A DNA stretch of 64,000 nt from Streptomyces sp. NBC_01233 (GCF_035989305.1 NZ_CP108514.1:8350501-8414500); one strand, 5' to 3'. Shown: positions 19,073 through 28,612, counted from the first letter of the stretch. Translations and numbers: made by a program. The notes: generated from the letters alone by a model not told the origin.

Positions 19073-19936
19073 ATGAGTCATGAGTACCGGCCGCCGCGGC
19101 GCCGATCCCGGCTCACCCGCCGGGGCCGACTGGCGCTCTTCCTCGGCATGCTGCTCGCCATCGGTGCGGCAGTCTTGATCCCGATACTGCGGGGTGGGGA
19201 AGAGCCGGAGAAACCGCGCCGGTTGGTGATCCCCGAGGGCTGGCGCGCGTCGCAGGTGTACGCCGCGGTGGACCGCGAACTGAAGCTCCCGCCCGGATCC
19301 GCGAAGTCGGCGGTGACCACCGCCGCACTGGCCCTGCCCGCGGAGGCCAAGGGCAACCCGGAGGGGTACCTCTTCCCGGCGACGTACCCGGTGACCTCGA
19401 AGACCACGCCGGCCGCGCTCCTCGCGTACATGGTGCGCACGGCGAACGAGAAGCTCGCCACCAAGGCGGTGGCCGACGGTGCCAAGGCCCACGGGATGAC
19501 CCCCTATCAGACGGCCACGATGGCCAGCATCATCGAGGCGGAGGCCGAGACCCGTGCCGACATGGGCAAGGTCGCCCGCGTGGTGCACAACCGGCTGGCG
19601 AAGTCGATGCCGCTGCAGATGGATTCCACCATCAACTACGCGCTGAACCGCAGCACCGTGGACACCAAGCTGAGCGAGACCCGCATCGACAGCCCCTTCA
19701 ACACGTACGAACGCCAGGGCCTGCCGCCCACCCCGATCGACAGCCCGGGGCTGGAGGCCATGGCGGCCGCGGTCGCGCCGACGCCCGGAGACTGGCTGTA
19801 CTTCGTCACCGTGAAGCCGGGCGACACCCGCTTCTCGGCTACGTACGACGAACACAAGAAGCATGTGGCCGAGTTCAACCGGATCCGCGCCCACGCGGGC
19901 TCCCGCGCAGGTCAGGGGGCTTCCGCCGGGAAATGA
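19073..19936 (+). CDS. Short endolytic transglycosylase MltG-like protein
   Basis: A 287-residue YceG/MltG family protein. A basic N-terminus is followed by one membrane helix (about residues 21-40, LALFLGMLLAIGAAVLIPIL), then an extracytoplasmic domain with EGYLFPATY, MASIIEAEAET (the catalytic glutamate is expected in this motif), VVHNRLAKSMPLQMDSTINYAL, and SPFNTYERQGLPPTPIDSPG. MltG cleaves nascent glycan strands. This copy is much shorter than the usual streptomycete MltG and is not near the aroE/ruvX genes, so it is probably a second paralogue. No clear ribosome site precedes the ATG. Confidence 0.88.
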   Translation: MSHEYRPPRRRSRLTRRGRLALFLGMLLAIGAAVLIPILRGGEEPEKPRRLVIPEGWRASQVYAAVDRELKLPPGSAKSAVTTAALALPAEAKGNPEGYLFPATYPVTSKTTPAALLAYMVRTANEKLATKAVADGAKAHGMTPYQTATMASIIEAEAETRADMGKVARVVHNRLAKSMPLQMDSTINYALNRSTVDTKLSETRIDSPFNTYERQGLPPTPIDSPGLEAMAAAVAPTPGDWLYFVTVKPGDTRFSATYDEHKKHVAEFNRIRAHAGSRAGQGASAGK

Positions 19937-20005
19937 GGGGCACCGGACCCGGGATCGGACCTACGATCGGCCGCCTGCCGGACGCGTGCACCGAGGGGGC
20001 GAGCC

Positions 20006-20932
20006 GTGAAGTGGCCATGGAAAGCGACAGTGGGGGCGAATGCCGGAGCCGAGGCCGAGGCGGGGGCGCCGAAGAGTGGGTCCCTCGACGCGGCGACGGG
20101 CCCTGCGCCGCCGGTGGACGCGGCCGCTGAGGCAGCCGCTGCCGCCGGGCGGGCAGCGCGCGAGCGGGTGGCCGAACGGTGGGGCCGCAGCGGGGCCGAG
20201 TGGCAGCAGTGGCTGGCCCGTTCCCCCGCAGGGGTCGACCTGCTGCACTGGTGGTTCGACGAAGCCGATCTGACCGCTCTGGTCGGAGAGCGCCGGTACG
20301 TGGAACGGCTGGCCGAGTTGCTGTCGAAGGCGGCGCCGCGCGACGTCGCGGCGATGGGGCTCGGCTGCAACCGGGATGTCGAGCGGGCCTGTCGCTTCGC
20401 CGAGACCTGCAGTCTGGATCCCGTCGTGCCGCCGGGCGGAAGGATCGCCAGTTACCGCCACGGAGGGGTGCCCGGGGCGTGCAACGGTTTCATCGACTGC
20501 TGGACCCGGCACGAGATCGACGTGACCTTCACCGCCGGCGACCGCCACCGCTCGGTGCTCCTGTTCCGCGACGGTCCGAGCGAGGCGCGGCTGTGGGTGG
20601 ACGGAGTGCGTGTGGGGGAGGGCGAGGGGCTGGACAAGGGCGGCCTCTGGGTGGAGGAACGCTTCTTCGTCATCCGCGTAGAGGGTCCGGACGACCATCC
20701 TCAGCAGGGGCTCGGCCACATCGGCGCCCAGCTCTACGCCATCGTCTCGCTCCTGGTCCACGACGCGGAGCGGCACACCACGCGCGTCTTCGTCCCGGAC
20801 CACACCGAGAACTGGACCGAGCCCGTCCTGCGCGTGCGCAACGGCACGGGCTACGTGTACGCGACCCCGGAGGCCGGCGCGGCGGACCCGCCGGACCGGG
20901 AGTTCCCCATCGATCCCGCCCCGGCCGGCTGA
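20006..20932 (+). CDS. Hypothetical protein with Ala-rich N-terminus
   Basis: A 308-residue protein that I do not recognise. The first 60 residues are rich in alanine and glycine and probably disordered. The globular part has a conserved-looking WFDEADLTALVGERRYVERLAELL helix pair, four cysteines between about residues 120 and 165 (GCNRDVERACRFAETC, CNGFIDCW), and a beta-rich second half with ARLWVDGVRVGEGE. No signal peptide or membrane segment is visible. The GTG start follows a GAGGGGGCGAG site. It is convergent with the flavoprotein gene, only 15 bases away. Confidence 0.6.
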   Translation: MKWPWKATVGANAGAEAEAGAPKSGSLDAATGPAPPVDAAAEAAAAAGRAARERVAERWGRSGAEWQQWLARSPAGVDLLHWWFDEADLTALVGERRYVERLAELLSKAAPRDVAAMGLGCNRDVERACRFAETCSLDPVVPPGGRIASYRHGGVPGACNGFIDCWTRHEIDVTFTAGDRHRSVLLFRDGPSEARLWVDGVRVGEGEGLDKGGLWVEERFFVIRVEGPDDHPQQGLGHIGAQLYAIVSLLVHDAERHTTRVFVPDHTENWTEPVLRVRNGTGYVYATPEAGAADPPDREFPIDPAPAG

Positions 20933-20947
20933 GGCCCGGAGGCCGGG

Positions 20948-22048
20948 TCAGGCCGCGGGCGAGCCGACCCGCTCGCGGGTCAGAAGCCGGCGGATCTCGC
21001 GGACCGCGGCGCCGCCCGCGCGGTTGGCGCCGATGGTCGACGCCGACGGGCCGTAGCCGACCAGGTGGATCCGCTCGTCGCGCACGGCCCTGGTGCCCTC
21101 GACCCGGATGCCGCCGCCCGGCTCGCGCAGGTGCAGCGGGGCCAGGTGGTCGACGGCCGCGCGGAACCCGGTGGCCCACAGGATGACGTCCGCGTCCACG
21201 CGGCTCCCGTCCGCCCAGACGGCGCCCGTGGCGGTGATCCGGTCGAAGACGGGCCGGCGGTCCAGGACCCCCGAGGCCAGACCGGCCCGGACGGCCTCGT
21301 TCAGCGGGAGCCCGGTCACGCTGACCACGCTCTGCGGCGGCAGTCCCCGGCGGACACGCTCGTCCACCAGGGCCACCGCGGCCCGGCCCTCGGCCTCCCC
21401 GAAACCGCCGTCGCGGAAGACCGGGGGCCGCCGGGTCGCCCAGGTGGTCTCCGCCGCCACGTCGGGGATCTCCAGCAGGTGCTGCACCGCCGATGTGCCG
21501 CCGCCCACGACGATCACCCGGGCCCCGGCGAACTCCCGCGGTCCGGGATAGTCCGCCGTGTGCAGCTGGCGGCCGCGGAAGGTCTCCTGGCCCGGGTAGC
21601 GCGGCAGGAACGGGCGGTCCCAGGTTCCCGTGGCGTTGATCAGGGCCCGGGCAGACCAGACGCCCGCCGAGGTCTCGACGCGCAGCCGGCCGTCGTTCCC
21701 CTCGCGCACGGCCGAGACGTCCACGGGACGCCTTACGCGCAGGTCGAAGCGGTCCTCGTAGGAGGCGAAGTACTCCCCGATCACCTCGGACGAGGGTCGC
21801 AGGGGGTCGGCGCCCGTCAGCTCCATGCCGGGCAGGGCGTGCATCCCGTGGACCCTGCCGTAGGTGAGCGAGGGCCAGCGGTACTGCCAGGCCCCGCCGG
21901 GTCGCGGCGCGTGGTCCAGGACCACGTGGTCGAGCCCCGCCCGCGCCAGGTGGTAGGCGCTGGACAGGCCCGCCTGCCCGGCGCCGACGACCACCACGTC
22001 CACCGCCACGTCCCTGTCCCCGCTCGAACCCCGCGTCATATCGTTCAC
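20948..22048 (-). CDS. Flavin-binding monooxygenase-like NAD(P)/FAD oxidoreductase
   Basis: A 366-residue protein with two dinucleotide-binding motifs: VVVVGAGQAGLSSAYHLARAG near residue 18-38 for FAD and VIVVGGGTSAVQHLLE near 175-190 for NADPH. PGGAWQYRWPSLTYGRVHGMHALPG and VILWATGFRAAVDHLAPL are typical of the YczJ/FMO-like single-component monooxygenases. Probable substrates are small organic or sulfur compounds. The first start is GTG at 22046-22048; ATG four codons on is an alternative and neither has a strong ribosome site. A truncated sulfonate monooxygenase relic lies just upstream. Confidence 0.85.
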   Translation of the reverse strand: MNDMTRGSSGDRDVAVDVVVVGAGQAGLSSAYHLARAGLDHVVLDHAPRPGGAWQYRWPSLTYGRVHGMHALPGMELTGADPLRPSSEVIGEYFASYEDRFDLRVRRPVDVSAVREGNDGRLRVETSAGVWSARALINATGTWDRPFLPRYPGQETFRGRQLHTADYPGPREFAGARVIVVGGGTSAVQHLLEIPDVAAETTWATRRPPVFRDGGFGEAEGRAAVALVDERVRRGLPPQSVVSVTGLPLNEAVRAGLASGVLDRRPVFDRITATGAVWADGSRVDADVILWATGFRAAVDHLAPLHLREPGGGIRVEGTRAVRDERIHLVGYGPSASTIGANRAGGAAVREIRRLLTRERVGSPAA

Positions 22049-22096
22049 GGTTCTACTAACTCGCGAGGGTTGTGGGATCTTCCCCCCAGGCCGGGC

Positions 22097-22380
22097 CTAC
22101 GGCGCCAACGGCCCGCGCGCGGCCAGTTCCGGGGCCACCCCCTCGCCGAACCGGTAGGCCTCTTCCAGGTGCGGATAGCCCGACAGGACGACGTTCTCGA
22201 TCCCGGGCACGTGGTACTCCTCGACCCGGTCCGGTCCGGTCCGCGACGTCGCCGTGGCTTGCGGCCAGCGCCGTGCCCGCCCCGCCGCGGACCAGTCCGA
22301 CCCCCGCCCAGAGGTTCGGCGAGATCTCCGGCTCGTCCCGCGAACCGCCGTGCAGGGCGAGCATCCGCTGCCGGCTCACC
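22097..22380 (-). pseudogene. Frameshifted 3' remnant of an alkanesulfonate monooxygenase (ssuD)
   Basis: Only the last quarter of an SsuD-type LLM flavin monooxygenase remains. Reading from 22380, one frame gives [30 protein letters not shown] and HGDVADR; the rest, [29 protein letters not shown] up to the TAG at 22097-22099, is in another frame. The break coincides with three tandem copies of CCGGT (22226-22240); removing two copies (10 bp) restores one frame. The N-terminal three quarters are absent. It lies between the FMO-like gene and the P450 gene. Confidence 0.8.
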
Positions 22381-22456
22381 GGCCCCGGGTGATCCGCTGC
22401 CAGGCGGCAACCTGGACCGGCCGTCTCCGATATCGGGACACAGGTGCTCGTGTCCC

Positions 22457-23833
22457 TCAGACTCCGCCCGGGCCGGGGCCGGTTCGGCGCAGCGTCGCCA
22501 GGACCGGTCCGACCGGCTGCAGGGTGAGGCCCGGGAACACCCCGGCCCGTACGCTCCCGCTGTCCAAGTGGAACCGCTGTCCGAGCACGGCCAGTACGAG
22601 CGCGGCCTCCACCAGCGCGAACCGCGCTCCCAGGCAGGCCCGCGGGCCTCCGCCGAAGGGGAACCAGGCGTGTTCGGCCGCCGGATGCGGAGCATCCGCG
22701 TCCCACCGCTCGGGGCGGAACGCCTCCGGGTCCGGGAACCACCGCTCGTCCCGGTGCATCGACCAGGGGCTGGTCCACACCGCCGTCCCCGCCGGCACCG
22801 CCCGCCCGCCGATGCTCGCGCCCTCCGCGGCCACCGCCGAGATCAGCCAGATCGGCGGATAGATCCGCAGCGCCTCCTTGACCACCTGGCGGGTCCACGG
22901 CAGCCGCGCGTAGTCGTCGTACGTCGGCAGGCGCCCGCCGAGTACCCGGTCCAGCTCCTCCGTCAGCCGGGCCCGCGCGTCGGGGGCGCCCGCCAGCAGC
23001 TGCCAGGCCCAGGTCAAGGTGGTCGAAGTGGTCTCGTGGCCGCCGATGTAGAGGGTGATCGACTCGTCCCGCAGCTCCTTGCGGGAGAGCGGACCGCCGT
23101 CCTCGTCGCGGGCCGCGAGCAGCCGGCTCAGCAGGTCGTCCCGCTCCGCGCCGGCCGCCGAGGCCGTCTCGTGCTCCCGAATGACGTGCTCGATCTCCCG
23201 GTCGAGGACCGCCACCGCCTCCCGCATCCGGCGCCGCCCGGGAGTGCGCACCCACGGCGGCAGGAACAGCGTCAGCCCCCGGAACTCCGCGCCCAGCTCC
23301 CGCTGCGCCGTGGCCATCGCCGCGCTGATGGGCGCCTCCCGGCCGGCCGCGTCGCTCCCGAACAGCGTGCGCACCGCGATCCGCTGGGTGAGCCCGGCCA
23401 TCTCCCGGTGCACGTCGATCCGTTCGCCCCCGCGCCAGCCGCCGGCCAGCGCGTCCGCGCACTCCACCATCGTGGCGGCGTACGAGCGCACCTGGCGCGG
23501 CCGCACGGCGGGCTGGACCAGTGCCCGCTTGCGCCGCCAGTCGTCCCCGGTGGCGACGACCACCCCGTCGCCCAGCAACTGGTGGAAGGCCCAGCCCAGT
23601 TCCATCGGCTTGAAGGTGGACTCGACGGCGCCGAGCAGTTCAGCGGCGTGCTCGGGCCGGGAGACCAGCACGTTGCGCTGTGGGCCGAGGGCCCAGGGCA
23701 CCCAGTCGCCGTACTCGTCGCGCAGGGACTCGAAGAAGGCCAGGGGATCGCGGGCGAAGGCGGGCAGGTTCCCGAGCAGGGGCCACCGGCGGGGTCCGCC
23801 GTTGCGGGTGCCCGGGGGCAGGGTCGCGGTCAC
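22457..23833 (-). CDS. Cytochrome P450
   Basis: A 458-residue P450. The proline-rich entry LPPG precedes [21 protein letters not shown]. The oxygen-binding I-helix is [12 protein letters not shown], the K-helix EALRIYPP, the PERW motif reads [11 protein letters not shown], and the haem loop is [19 protein letters not shown] with the proximal Cys near residue 400. The layout resembles class of CYP enzymes that take long-chain or fatty-acid-like substrates. GTG 23833 is the probable start, although a GTG 19 codons upstream is possible. No ferredoxin gene is adjacent. Confidence 0.93.
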   Translation of the reverse strand: MTATLPPGTRNGGPRRWPLLGNLPAFARDPLAFFESLRDEYGDWVPWALGPQRNVLVSRPEHAAELLGAVESTFKPMELGWAFHQLLGDGVVVATGDDWRRKRALVQPAVRPRQVRSYAATMVECADALAGGWRGGERIDVHREMAGLTQRIAVRTLFGSDAAGREAPISAAMATAQRELGAEFRGLTLFLPPWVRTPGRRRMREAVAVLDREIEHVIREHETASAAGAERDDLLSRLLAARDEDGGPLSRKELRDESITLYIGGHETTSTTLTWAWQLLAGAPDARARLTEELDRVLGGRLPTYDDYARLPWTRQVVKEALRIYPPIWLISAVAAEGASIGGRAVPAGTAVWTSPWSMHRDERWFPDPEAFRPERWDADAPHPAAEHAWFPFGGGPRACLGARFALVEAALVLAVLGQRFHLDSGSVRAGVFPGLTLQPVGPVLATLRRTGPGPGGV

Positions 23834-23952
23834 GCAGGCATGGTGACAGCAGCCCCCGCAGGGCACCAGAGTCCGGACCGCGCCGTTCACGCGTCCCGTC
23901 CCCGTTTGCGCGGCCCGGTGATCCGCGCCGGGCTGTCGGGCCCGTCGGGCTG

Positions 23953-24630
23953 TCAGGCCGTCCGGCGCGCCGTCAGCCAGTCGTGCGCCGCGTCCGCGGT
24001 GAACTCCGGCTGCCCGCCCGGGAAGAGGAGTCCGGCCGTGGCGAAGGCCGGGTCGTCCGCGATGTCCGCCGCGTACGGGATCACCATGCAGCCCATGCCC
24101 GCGGCGTGGGCGGCCTGCGCCCCCGGCGCCGCGTCCTCGACGACCACGCAGTCGGCGGGCCGCGCGCCCAGCCGGCGGGCCGCCTCCAGGAACACGTCCG
24201 GAGCGGGCTTGCCGTGCGCGACCTCCTCGGCGGAGACGACCGTGGTCAGCACCGCGTCCAGCCCGGTGCCCGCCAGGACGGCGTCGATCGCCTCGCGCGA
24301 GGAACCGGAGGCGACCGCCATCGGCACCCCTTCGGCGTACAGCCGCTCGACGAACTTCCGCATCTGCGGGAACACCTCGGTCCGGGTGCGGGCCAGGTCC
24401 AGGTAGGCGGCGTTCTGCTCGGCGAGCAGCTGCTCGACCGGCGCCTGCATGCCGTACCGGTCCTTGAGGATCTCCAGCGTCTCCAGGGTGCCGATGCCGA
24501 TGAAACGGGAGTGCTGTTCCCACGTGAAATCGGGGACTCCGTGCCGCTCCAAGGTGCGGCGCCCGGATTCGTAGTAGTTCGGCTCGCTGTCCACGAGGGT
24601 GCCGTCGAGATCGAATATGACGGAAATCAT
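23953..24630 (-). CDS. HAD family hydrolase (beta-phosphoglucomutase-like)
   Basis: A 225-residue HAD subfamily IA protein. Motif I is FDLDGTLVDSE at the very N-terminus, with the nucleophile Asp and acid/base Asp. Motif II is VASGSSREAI, the motif III lysine lies in HGKPAPDVFLEAARRLG, and motif IV is VVEDAAPGAQAA. The cap domain follows motif I. It should be a small-molecule phosphatase or phosphomutase. It is on the same strand as the downstream P450 and the upstream Lrp regulator. Confidence 0.92.
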   Translation of the reverse strand: MISVIFDLDGTLVDSEPNYYESGRRTLERHGVPDFTWEQHSRFIGIGTLETLEILKDRYGMQAPVEQLLAEQNAAYLDLARTRTEVFPQMRKFVERLYAEGVPMAVASGSSREAIDAVLAGTGLDAVLTTVVSAEEVAHGKPAPDVFLEAARRLGARPADCVVVEDAAPGAQAAHAAGMGCMVIPYAADIADDPAFATAGLLFPGGQPEFTADAAHDWLTARRTA

Positions 24631-24675
24631 CCGCTGTGCCCGTCCTGCCGGTTCTGTCCTGTCTCGATCATCCTG

Positions 24676-25155
24676 TCAGGTCTTGCGGGCGTTCCTCCCC
24701 ACCGATTCGACCAGCGGCAGCAACCGGTGCGGGACCCGCTCGCGCAGGGCCACCTCCGTCCGCGTGCGGACCACGCCGGGGAGCTGGATCAACTGCTGGA
24801 TCACGTCCTCCAAGTGCCCGTTGTCGCGGGCCGCCACGCGGGTCAGCAGGTCCCCGCCGCCGGTGATCGAGAAGGCCTCGATGATCTCCGGTACGGCTGC
24901 CAGCGCATCACCCACGTCGTCCAGATGCCCCTGGGTGACCTCGATGTGGACGAAGGCCAGCACCGGGTGGCCCAGCGCGGCGGGGGAGAGCACCGGACCG
25001 GTCCCCGTGATCACGCCCGTGCGCTCCAGCCGGTCCAGCCGCGCCTGCAGGGTGCCGCGCGCGACGCCGAGGATCCGGGCGTACTCGCGGACGCTGGTGC
25101 GCGGCTGCTCGATCAGCAGACGCAGGATTCGGGTGTCGAGCTCGTCCACCGCCAT
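24676..25155 (-). CDS. Lrp/AsnC family transcriptional regulator
   Basis: A 159-residue feast/famine regulator. The N-terminal helix-turn-helix reads LDTRILRLLIEQPRTSVREYARILGVARGTLQARLDRLERTGVI. The C-terminal RAM ligand domain has VLAFVHIEVTQG, VPEIIEAFSITGGGDLLTRVAARDNGHLEDVIQQL and PGVVRTRTEVALRE. Such regulators usually sense amino acids and control nearby genes; the HAD hydrolase downstream and the YoaK protein upstream are the closest candidates. Confidence 0.93.
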   Translation of the reverse strand: MAVDELDTRILRLLIEQPRTSVREYARILGVARGTLQARLDRLERTGVITGTGPVLSPAALGHPVLAFVHIEVTQGHLDDVGDALAAVPEIIEAFSITGGGDLLTRVAARDNGHLEDVIQQLIQLPGVVRTRTEVALRERVPHRLLPLVESVGRNARKT

Positions 25156-25180
25156 GCCGCGACTGTACCAATGGCCCAGT

Positions 25181-25951
25181 TCAACGCGATCGTTCCCGGC
25201 CGGTACCGGACCCGGTGTGCAGCCAGGGCTGTCCCAGGTAGGCCAGGCCGACCGCCAGCACCGTCACGGCGGCCGGCAGCAGCAGCCACCCCACCGTCCA
25301 CTCGGCCCGCACCAGCAGCGCCCCGAGGAAACCACCGGCGAACATCGCCAGCACGGTCAGGCCGCGCAGCTCCCAGCGGCTCCTCCCCGATCCGAAGACG
25401 TTCCCCTGACCTATGGCGGAGCCGCCCAGGAAGGCGGTCATGGACCGGGTGACCAGTGTCGTCGGCACGCCGGGCACGTTCGCCCGCATGATCGTGGCGT
25501 TGCGCATCCCCATCGCCAGCGCCAGGGCCGCCGTCACCGCCATGTGCCGGGCCGTCGGAACCCCGTAGCGCGGCGCCAGACCCCATCCCAGGGCCGCGGC
25601 GAGGAGGATCAGCCCGGACTCGGCGAGCAGGCCGATCACGAACCAGCGCCGCCCGCGCCCCTCCGCCACGGACTCCAGGTGGGCCCCGCAGACCGCGCCG
25701 ACGGCGAATGCGGCCAGGGACACCGCCGATACCAGCGCCGGCAGGTTCCCCGCCCGCGCGGCGCCGAAGGACAGGAACAGCACGTTGCCGGTCTGCATCG
25801 CCGTGAACACCGGCCCGAGCGCGAGCAGGCTCACCGCTTCGATCAGCCCCGTCACCACCGTCAGTACGATCAGCAGCGCGGGCATCCGCGGCCGGCCCCG
25901 CCGCACACCCGCCGGGCCCCCGCTCTCCCCGCTCGCCCGGCTTTCGTCCAT
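25181..25951 (-). CDS. YoaK family (DUF1275) membrane protein
   Basis: A 256-residue protein with six or seven hydrophobic segments, starting with PALLIVLTVVTGLIEAVSLLALG. FTAMQTGNVLFLSFG and MGMRNATIMRANVPGVPTTLVTRSMTAFLG are the diagnostic motifs of the DUF1275/YoaK family of small inner-membrane proteins of unknown transport function. The ATG at 25949-25951 was chosen over upstream in-frame codons because the segment before it is not hydrophobic and overlaps the promoter region of the divergent phosphatase gene. Confidence 0.88.
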   Translation of the reverse strand: MDESRASGESGGPAGVRRGRPRMPALLIVLTVVTGLIEAVSLLALGPVFTAMQTGNVLFLSFGAARAGNLPALVSAVSLAAFAVGAVCGAHLESVAEGRGRRWFVIGLLAESGLILLAAALGWGLAPRYGVPTARHMAVTAALALAMGMRNATIMRANVPGVPTTLVTRSMTAFLGGSAIGQGNVFGSGRSRWELRGLTVLAMFAGGFLGALLVRAEWTVGWLLLPAAVTVLAVGLAYLGQPWLHTGSGTGRERSR

Positions 25952-26021
25952 GACGCCCGACAGTGACACGCCCGCCCGGATCCCCCCGCGCCGACATGCC
26001 GGAAGGCATAGGGTCCGAAGG

Positions 26022-26615
26022 GTGAGCGACCTGGTGCTGGTGAGGCACGGAGAGACATCCTGGAGCGCTGACGGACGGCACACCGGACGCACCGACGTTC
26101 CGCTGAACGCGCGCGGGGCCGAGGAGGCCATCTCGCTGGCCCCCTACTTCCAGGACCGGCACCCGGCCCTGGTGCTGACGAGCCCGTTGCACCGGGCCGT
26201 CGCCACGGCCGAACTGGCCGGACTCGCAGGCGGGGTCACCGACCCCGACCTGTACGAGTGGGACTACGGCGGCTACGAGGGCATCACCACCCAGGAGATC
26301 CGGCGGACCACCCCGGACTGGTCCCTGTGGATCGACGGCGTCCCGCCCGGCGGCCCGGCGCACCCCGGCGAGAGCGCCGCCCAGGTGGGCGCCCGCGCGG
26401 ACCGCGCCCTCGCCCGGGTCGCCCCCGTGCTCCGCGCGGACGGCGGCAACGCGGTGCTCGTCGCCCACGGCCACTTCCTGCGCGTCCTCACCGCCCGCTA
26501 CCTGGGCCTGGAGCCCGCGGAGGGCCGGCTGTTCGTGCTGCGCACCGGCACCGTCAGCGTGCTCTCCACCGAACACGGGCTTCCGGTGATCGCGGGCTGG
26601 AACGTCCGCCCCTGA
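26022..26615 (+). CDS. Histidine phosphatase family protein
   Basis: A 197-residue phosphoglycerate mutase-like phosphatase. The catalytic LVRHGETSWSADGRHTGRTDVPL is at the N-terminus with the phospho-accepting His at residue 8-9. LTSPLHRAVATAELAG supplies the second arginine, EWDYGGYEG the acid, and VAHGHFLRVLTARYLGL the second catalytic His. The GTG start follows GAAGG. Probably acts on small sugar phosphates; substrate not predictable. Confidence 0.92.
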   Translation: MSDLVLVRHGETSWSADGRHTGRTDVPLNARGAEEAISLAPYFQDRHPALVLTSPLHRAVATAELAGLAGGVTDPDLYEWDYGGYEGITTQEIRRTTPDWSLWIDGVPPGGPAHPGESAAQVGARADRALARVAPVLRADGGNAVLVAHGHFLRVLTARYLGLEPAEGRLFVLRTGTVSVLSTEHGLPVIAGWNVRP

Positions 26616-26665
26616 CCGGTCCGTCCCGCCTCGCGCGCCGGTGCCCGGTGCGTGACCATTCGTAC

Positions 26666-28174
26666 ATGGGTCAGGACGGTACGGATCTCGTGCACGAACC
26701 GGGCGACGGGGGAGCGGGGCTCAAGGCCAACGCGATCGGATTCCTCGACGCGCTCGTCATCGGCCTGAACTCCACCTCGCCCGCCTACTCCCTGGCCGCC
26801 GTGCTCGGCCCGATCGTGGCCCTGGTCGGGATCTACGCGCCGGGCGTGATGCTGGCCTCCTTCGTGCCGATGCTGCTCATCGCCGCCGCCTTCTACTACC
26901 TGAACAAGGTGGACCAGGACTGCGGGACGACCTTCTCGTGGGTCACCCGGGCCATGGGCCCCTGGGCGGGCTGGCTCGGCGGCTGGGCCATCGCCATGAC
27001 GGGCGTACTGGTCATCGGCTCGCTCGCGGACGTCGCCGTCAATTTCGGCCTGCTGGCCTTCGGACTCGACGACTGGGCCGCCAACGCCTGGATCCGGCAG
27101 TCCCTCACCGTCGCCGTGATCCTGGCCATGACCGCGATCTGCGTCATCGGCACCGAGCTCTCGGCCCACCTCCAGGACATCCTCATCCTCGCCCAGGTCT
27201 TCTTCCTGCTGGCCTTCGCGGTGGTCGCCATCTACCGGATCTACGCCGGCACCAGCACCCTCGAGGAGATCGAGCCGTCCATCACCTGGCTCAACCCCTT
27301 CGGCGCCGGCGGCGCCGCCCTCACCGGCGGACTGCTGCTCGGCGTGTTCATGTACTGGGGCTGGGAGTCCGCGGTCAACCTCACCGAGGAGGTGGAGAAC
27401 TCCGCCACCGCGCCCGGCAAGGCCGGGATCTGGTCGACGGTCATCCTCCTGGTCACCTACCTGTCCGTGTGCTTCGCGGTCGTCGGCTACGCGGGCACCA
27501 CCTTCCTCGCCGAGAACGCGGCCGAGGAGGAGGCCATCTTCGCCGTGCTCGCCCACGAGGTCATGGGCGGCTGGGACTGGGTGGTGCTCCTCGCCGTCTG
27601 CACCTCCGCGCTCGCCTCCACGCAGACCACAATCATCCCGGCCTCCCGCACCGCGCTGTCGATGGCCCGCCGGCACGCGTTGCCACCGCCGCTGGCACAC
27701 ATCCACCCGAGGTTCCGGACCCCGGACGTGAGCACGTGGTGGGTGGCCGGCATCGCCATCGGCTGGTACCTCGTCGTCAACCAGATCAGCGAGAACGCGC
27801 TCCTGGACTCCCTCACCGCGCTCTCCCTGCTGATCGCCTTCTACTACGCGCTCACCGGCCTGGCCTGCGCCGTCTACTACCGCCGCCACCTGCGCGAGAG
27901 CGTGCACAACCTCCTGCTCATCGGAGTCGGCCCGGTGGTCGGCGCCGCCCTGCTGATCTGGCTCCTGGTGGAGTCGATCGGCGACATGTCCGACCCGGAG
28001 AACTCGGCCAGCGGCGTCTCCTGGTTCGGACTCGGCCCGCCGCTGGTCATCGGCATCGCGATCGCCGTCGTCGGTGTGCTCGTCATGTGCTTCTGGCGGG
28101 TACGGGACGGCAGGTTCTGGCAGGAGCGGCGGGGCGTGGTCGACCCGGCCCTCGTCCACACCGGGAAGCGCTGA
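26666..28174 (+). CDS. APC family amino-acid permease
   Basis: A 502-residue transporter with about 12 hydrophobic segments. The first helix contains NAIGFLDALVIGLNSTSPAYSLA, matching the glycine/serine-rich substrate site of APC proteins. WVTRAMGPWAGWLGGWAIAM and YWGWESAVNLTEEVENSATAPGKAGIWS (helix 6 region) are also typical. It should import amino acids or amines by proton symport. The universal stress protein gene follows after 9 bases, so the two form an operon, a common pairing for this permease group. Confidence 0.92.
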   Translation: MGQDGTDLVHEPGDGGAGLKANAIGFLDALVIGLNSTSPAYSLAAVLGPIVALVGIYAPGVMLASFVPMLLIAAAFYYLNKVDQDCGTTFSWVTRAMGPWAGWLGGWAIAMTGVLVIGSLADVAVNFGLLAFGLDDWAANAWIRQSLTVAVILAMTAICVIGTELSAHLQDILILAQVFFLLAFAVVAIYRIYAGTSTLEEIEPSITWLNPFGAGGAALTGGLLLGVFMYWGWESAVNLTEEVENSATAPGKAGIWSTVILLVTYLSVCFAVVGYAGTTFLAENAAEEEAIFAVLAHEVMGGWDWVVLLAVCTSALASTQTTIIPASRTALSMARRHALPPPLAHIHPRFRTPDVSTWWVAGIAIGWYLVVNQISENALLDSLTALSLLIAFYYALTGLACAVYYRRHLRESVHNLLLIGVGPVVGAALLIWLLVESIGDMSDPENSASGVSWFGLGPPLVIGIAIAVVGVLVMCFWRVRDGRFWQERRGVVDPALVHTGKR

Positions 28175-28183
28175 GGAGTCCCG

Positions 28184-28612
28184 ATGTCCGTGGTCCTCGG
28201 ATACGACGAGTCGCCCGGCGCCGAACGGGCCCTGCACGTCGCGCTGGAGGTGGCCACCGCCTTCGGCGAGCCCCTCGTCCTCGTCTACGGAGCGGCCGCC
28301 CCGGGAGCCACCGGCGAGGAGTACCGCGCCCACCGGGAGGCCGTCCGCCAGGCGGGCCGCAGCGCCCTCGCCCACGCCGTCGAGGAGGCCGACGCCGCCG
28401 GAGTGCCCTCGACGGTCGAAGTGGTCGACGAGAAGCCGGCCCAGGCCCTGCTGGACGCCGCCGAACGCCACCACGCCCGCGTCATCATCGTCGGTAGCTG
28501 GGGCGACAGCCCGATCCGCGGCGCCCTGCTCGGCTCCACCCCGCACAAGCTCCTGCACCTGTCACCGGTGCCCGTCCTGTGCGTGCCGACGGAAGGCGGC
28601 CCGGCGCAGTGA
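28184..28612 (+). CDS. Universal stress protein (UspA family)
   Basis: A 142-residue single-domain Usp. SVVLGYDESPGAERALHVALEVA begins the fold. The ATP-binding signature is IIVGSWGDSPIRGALLGSTPHKLLHLSPVPVLCV, close to the GxxGxxxxxxxxxGS(V/T) consensus. It is co-transcribed with the amino-acid permease, which suggests a role in gating or signalling on that transporter. Confidence 0.92.
   Translation: MSVVLGYDESPGAERALHVALEVATAFGEPLVLVYGAAAPGATGEEYRAHREAVRQAGRSALAHAVEEADAAGVPSTVEVVDEKPAQALLDAAERHHARVIIVGSWGDSPIRGALLGSTPHKLLHLSPVPVLCVPTEGGPAQ

Noticed and set aside
20948..24630. FMO-like gene, ssuD relic, P450 and HAD hydrolase as a biosynthetic cluster
   Set aside because: No core synthase, carrier or transporter gene is present; the genes are separate in type and the relic is dead.
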